Below, one piece after another: positions 63,762-64,000 of a DNA stretch of 64,000 nt. Position 1 is the first letter of the stretch. Every line of letters begins with the position of its first letter. Both the position numbers and the translations under genes were made by a program. The stretch comes from Ferrimonas kyonanensis DSM 18153 (GTDB taxonomy: Bacteria > Pseudomonadota > Gammaproteobacteria > Enterobacterales > Shewanellaceae): contig NZ_KE384363.1 of the NCBI RefSeq assembly GCF_000425405.1, positions 310,001-374,000 of the forward strand, written 5' to 3'. A model generated the notes under the pieces. It did not search any database. It was not told where the DNA came from and was given only the letters and a program-made list of their open reading frames with translations.

Positions 63762-64000
63762 GCCGTCTGGGTGGCCAGCTTTGTGGCTAAAACGAGTTTG
63801 GGGTTGTCGTGTTGGCAGCGCAGCCAGAAATGTCCTGCCACTGCGATGGACTTGAAAAGCAATCAGGACGGGCCGTGCCGGGTAACAAAGCCAAATAGGC
63901 GAGACGGAAAGTCTGTCAATTCAAGCATATGGACATTCAAATTGGCGGTTACATTTTTTTCACAACATCAACGCGAGTGGATTTTTTTCGACAACAAATA

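Larger units (their letters stand above)
63550..64000. other. Regulatory region upstream of napD
   Basis: This 451-bp region has no convincing gene. It holds NarP/NarL-like, FNR-like and CRP-like sites, listed separately, and a patch rich in small hairpins at 63832-63914 that may be the leader of a plus-strand gene beyond the window. Confidence 0.55.

Noticed and set aside
63841-63915. Cyclic-di-GMP (GEMM) riboswitch before the window end
   Set aside because: A CAAAGCC segment and a GAAA run resemble parts of GEMM, but the conserved order and the helices P1 to P3 could not be built. It is kept only as an unassigned structured patch.

Overview
The window looks like chromosomal DNA from a GC-rich marine gammaproteobacterium of the Alteromonadales, close to Shewanella or Ferrimonas. 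This is inferred from gene content and order: lolCDE, a PilZ protein and mfd-csiV; perM, a TusA-like gene, bepA, an ArsC-like gene and a DUF2069 gene; hda with a DUF2066 gene; and periplasmic nitrate reductase plus an outer-surface-type multihaem cytochrome. No rRNA, tRNA or CRISPR array was seen.

Layout. 1-8000: the end of a rarD-like gene, then a three-gene RND efflux operon (adaptor and two permeases). 8100-14800: a TonB-dependent receptor, a LuxR-type regulator, a tetrahaem lipoprotein cytochrome, an MBL-fold protein and a small membrane protein. 14800-30700: envelope and housekeeping genes (kdsB, ycaR, lpxK, msbA, comEC, a DUF2062 gene, lolCDE, PilZ, mfd, csiV, acylphosphatase, ycfP). 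30900-32400: sdaA. 32400-34520: an accessory patch with a REP-associated tyrosine transposase, GGGTGTCT motifs, an AT-richer orphan membrane protein and a 53-bp tandem repeat. 34500-43000: queE, perM, a tusA-like gene, bepA, an arsC-like gene, DUF2069, a putative metallopeptidase lipoprotein, hda and DUF2066. 43000-45600: an island of two divergent flagellar genes. 45600-54900: uraA, upp, purMN, nagD, an M28 peptidase, a Spo0M-like protein and asnB. 55000-59000: a CSS/EAL phosphodiesterase, then a LysR regulator divergent from a pirin and isochorismatase-like pair. 59100-63550: napDAB followed by a porin.

The most striking locus is 43094-45567. A flagellin there carries a zinc-metallopeptidase domain (HExxH plus a downstream Glu) in its variable region, the architecture known as flagellinolysin. 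It diverges from a small FlxA-like coiled-coil protein. Each gene has its own sigma-28 promoter with TAAA-N15-GCCGATAR spacing. The pair interrupts the common hda/uraA-upp-purMN neighbourhood and has no other flagellar gene beside it, so it looks like a self-contained late-flagellar cassette for proteolytic filaments.

Other points of interest are the transposase with its repeat family, a nap operon that seems to include a porin but no napC or napGH, a NapB with a lipobox, a tetrahaem lipoprotein with a large unrecognised N-terminal region, and a TonB-receptor transcript that may run antisense through the neighbouring regulator. Start codons were chosen by hand from Shine-Dalgarno spacing and family length and differ in places from the longest open frame.
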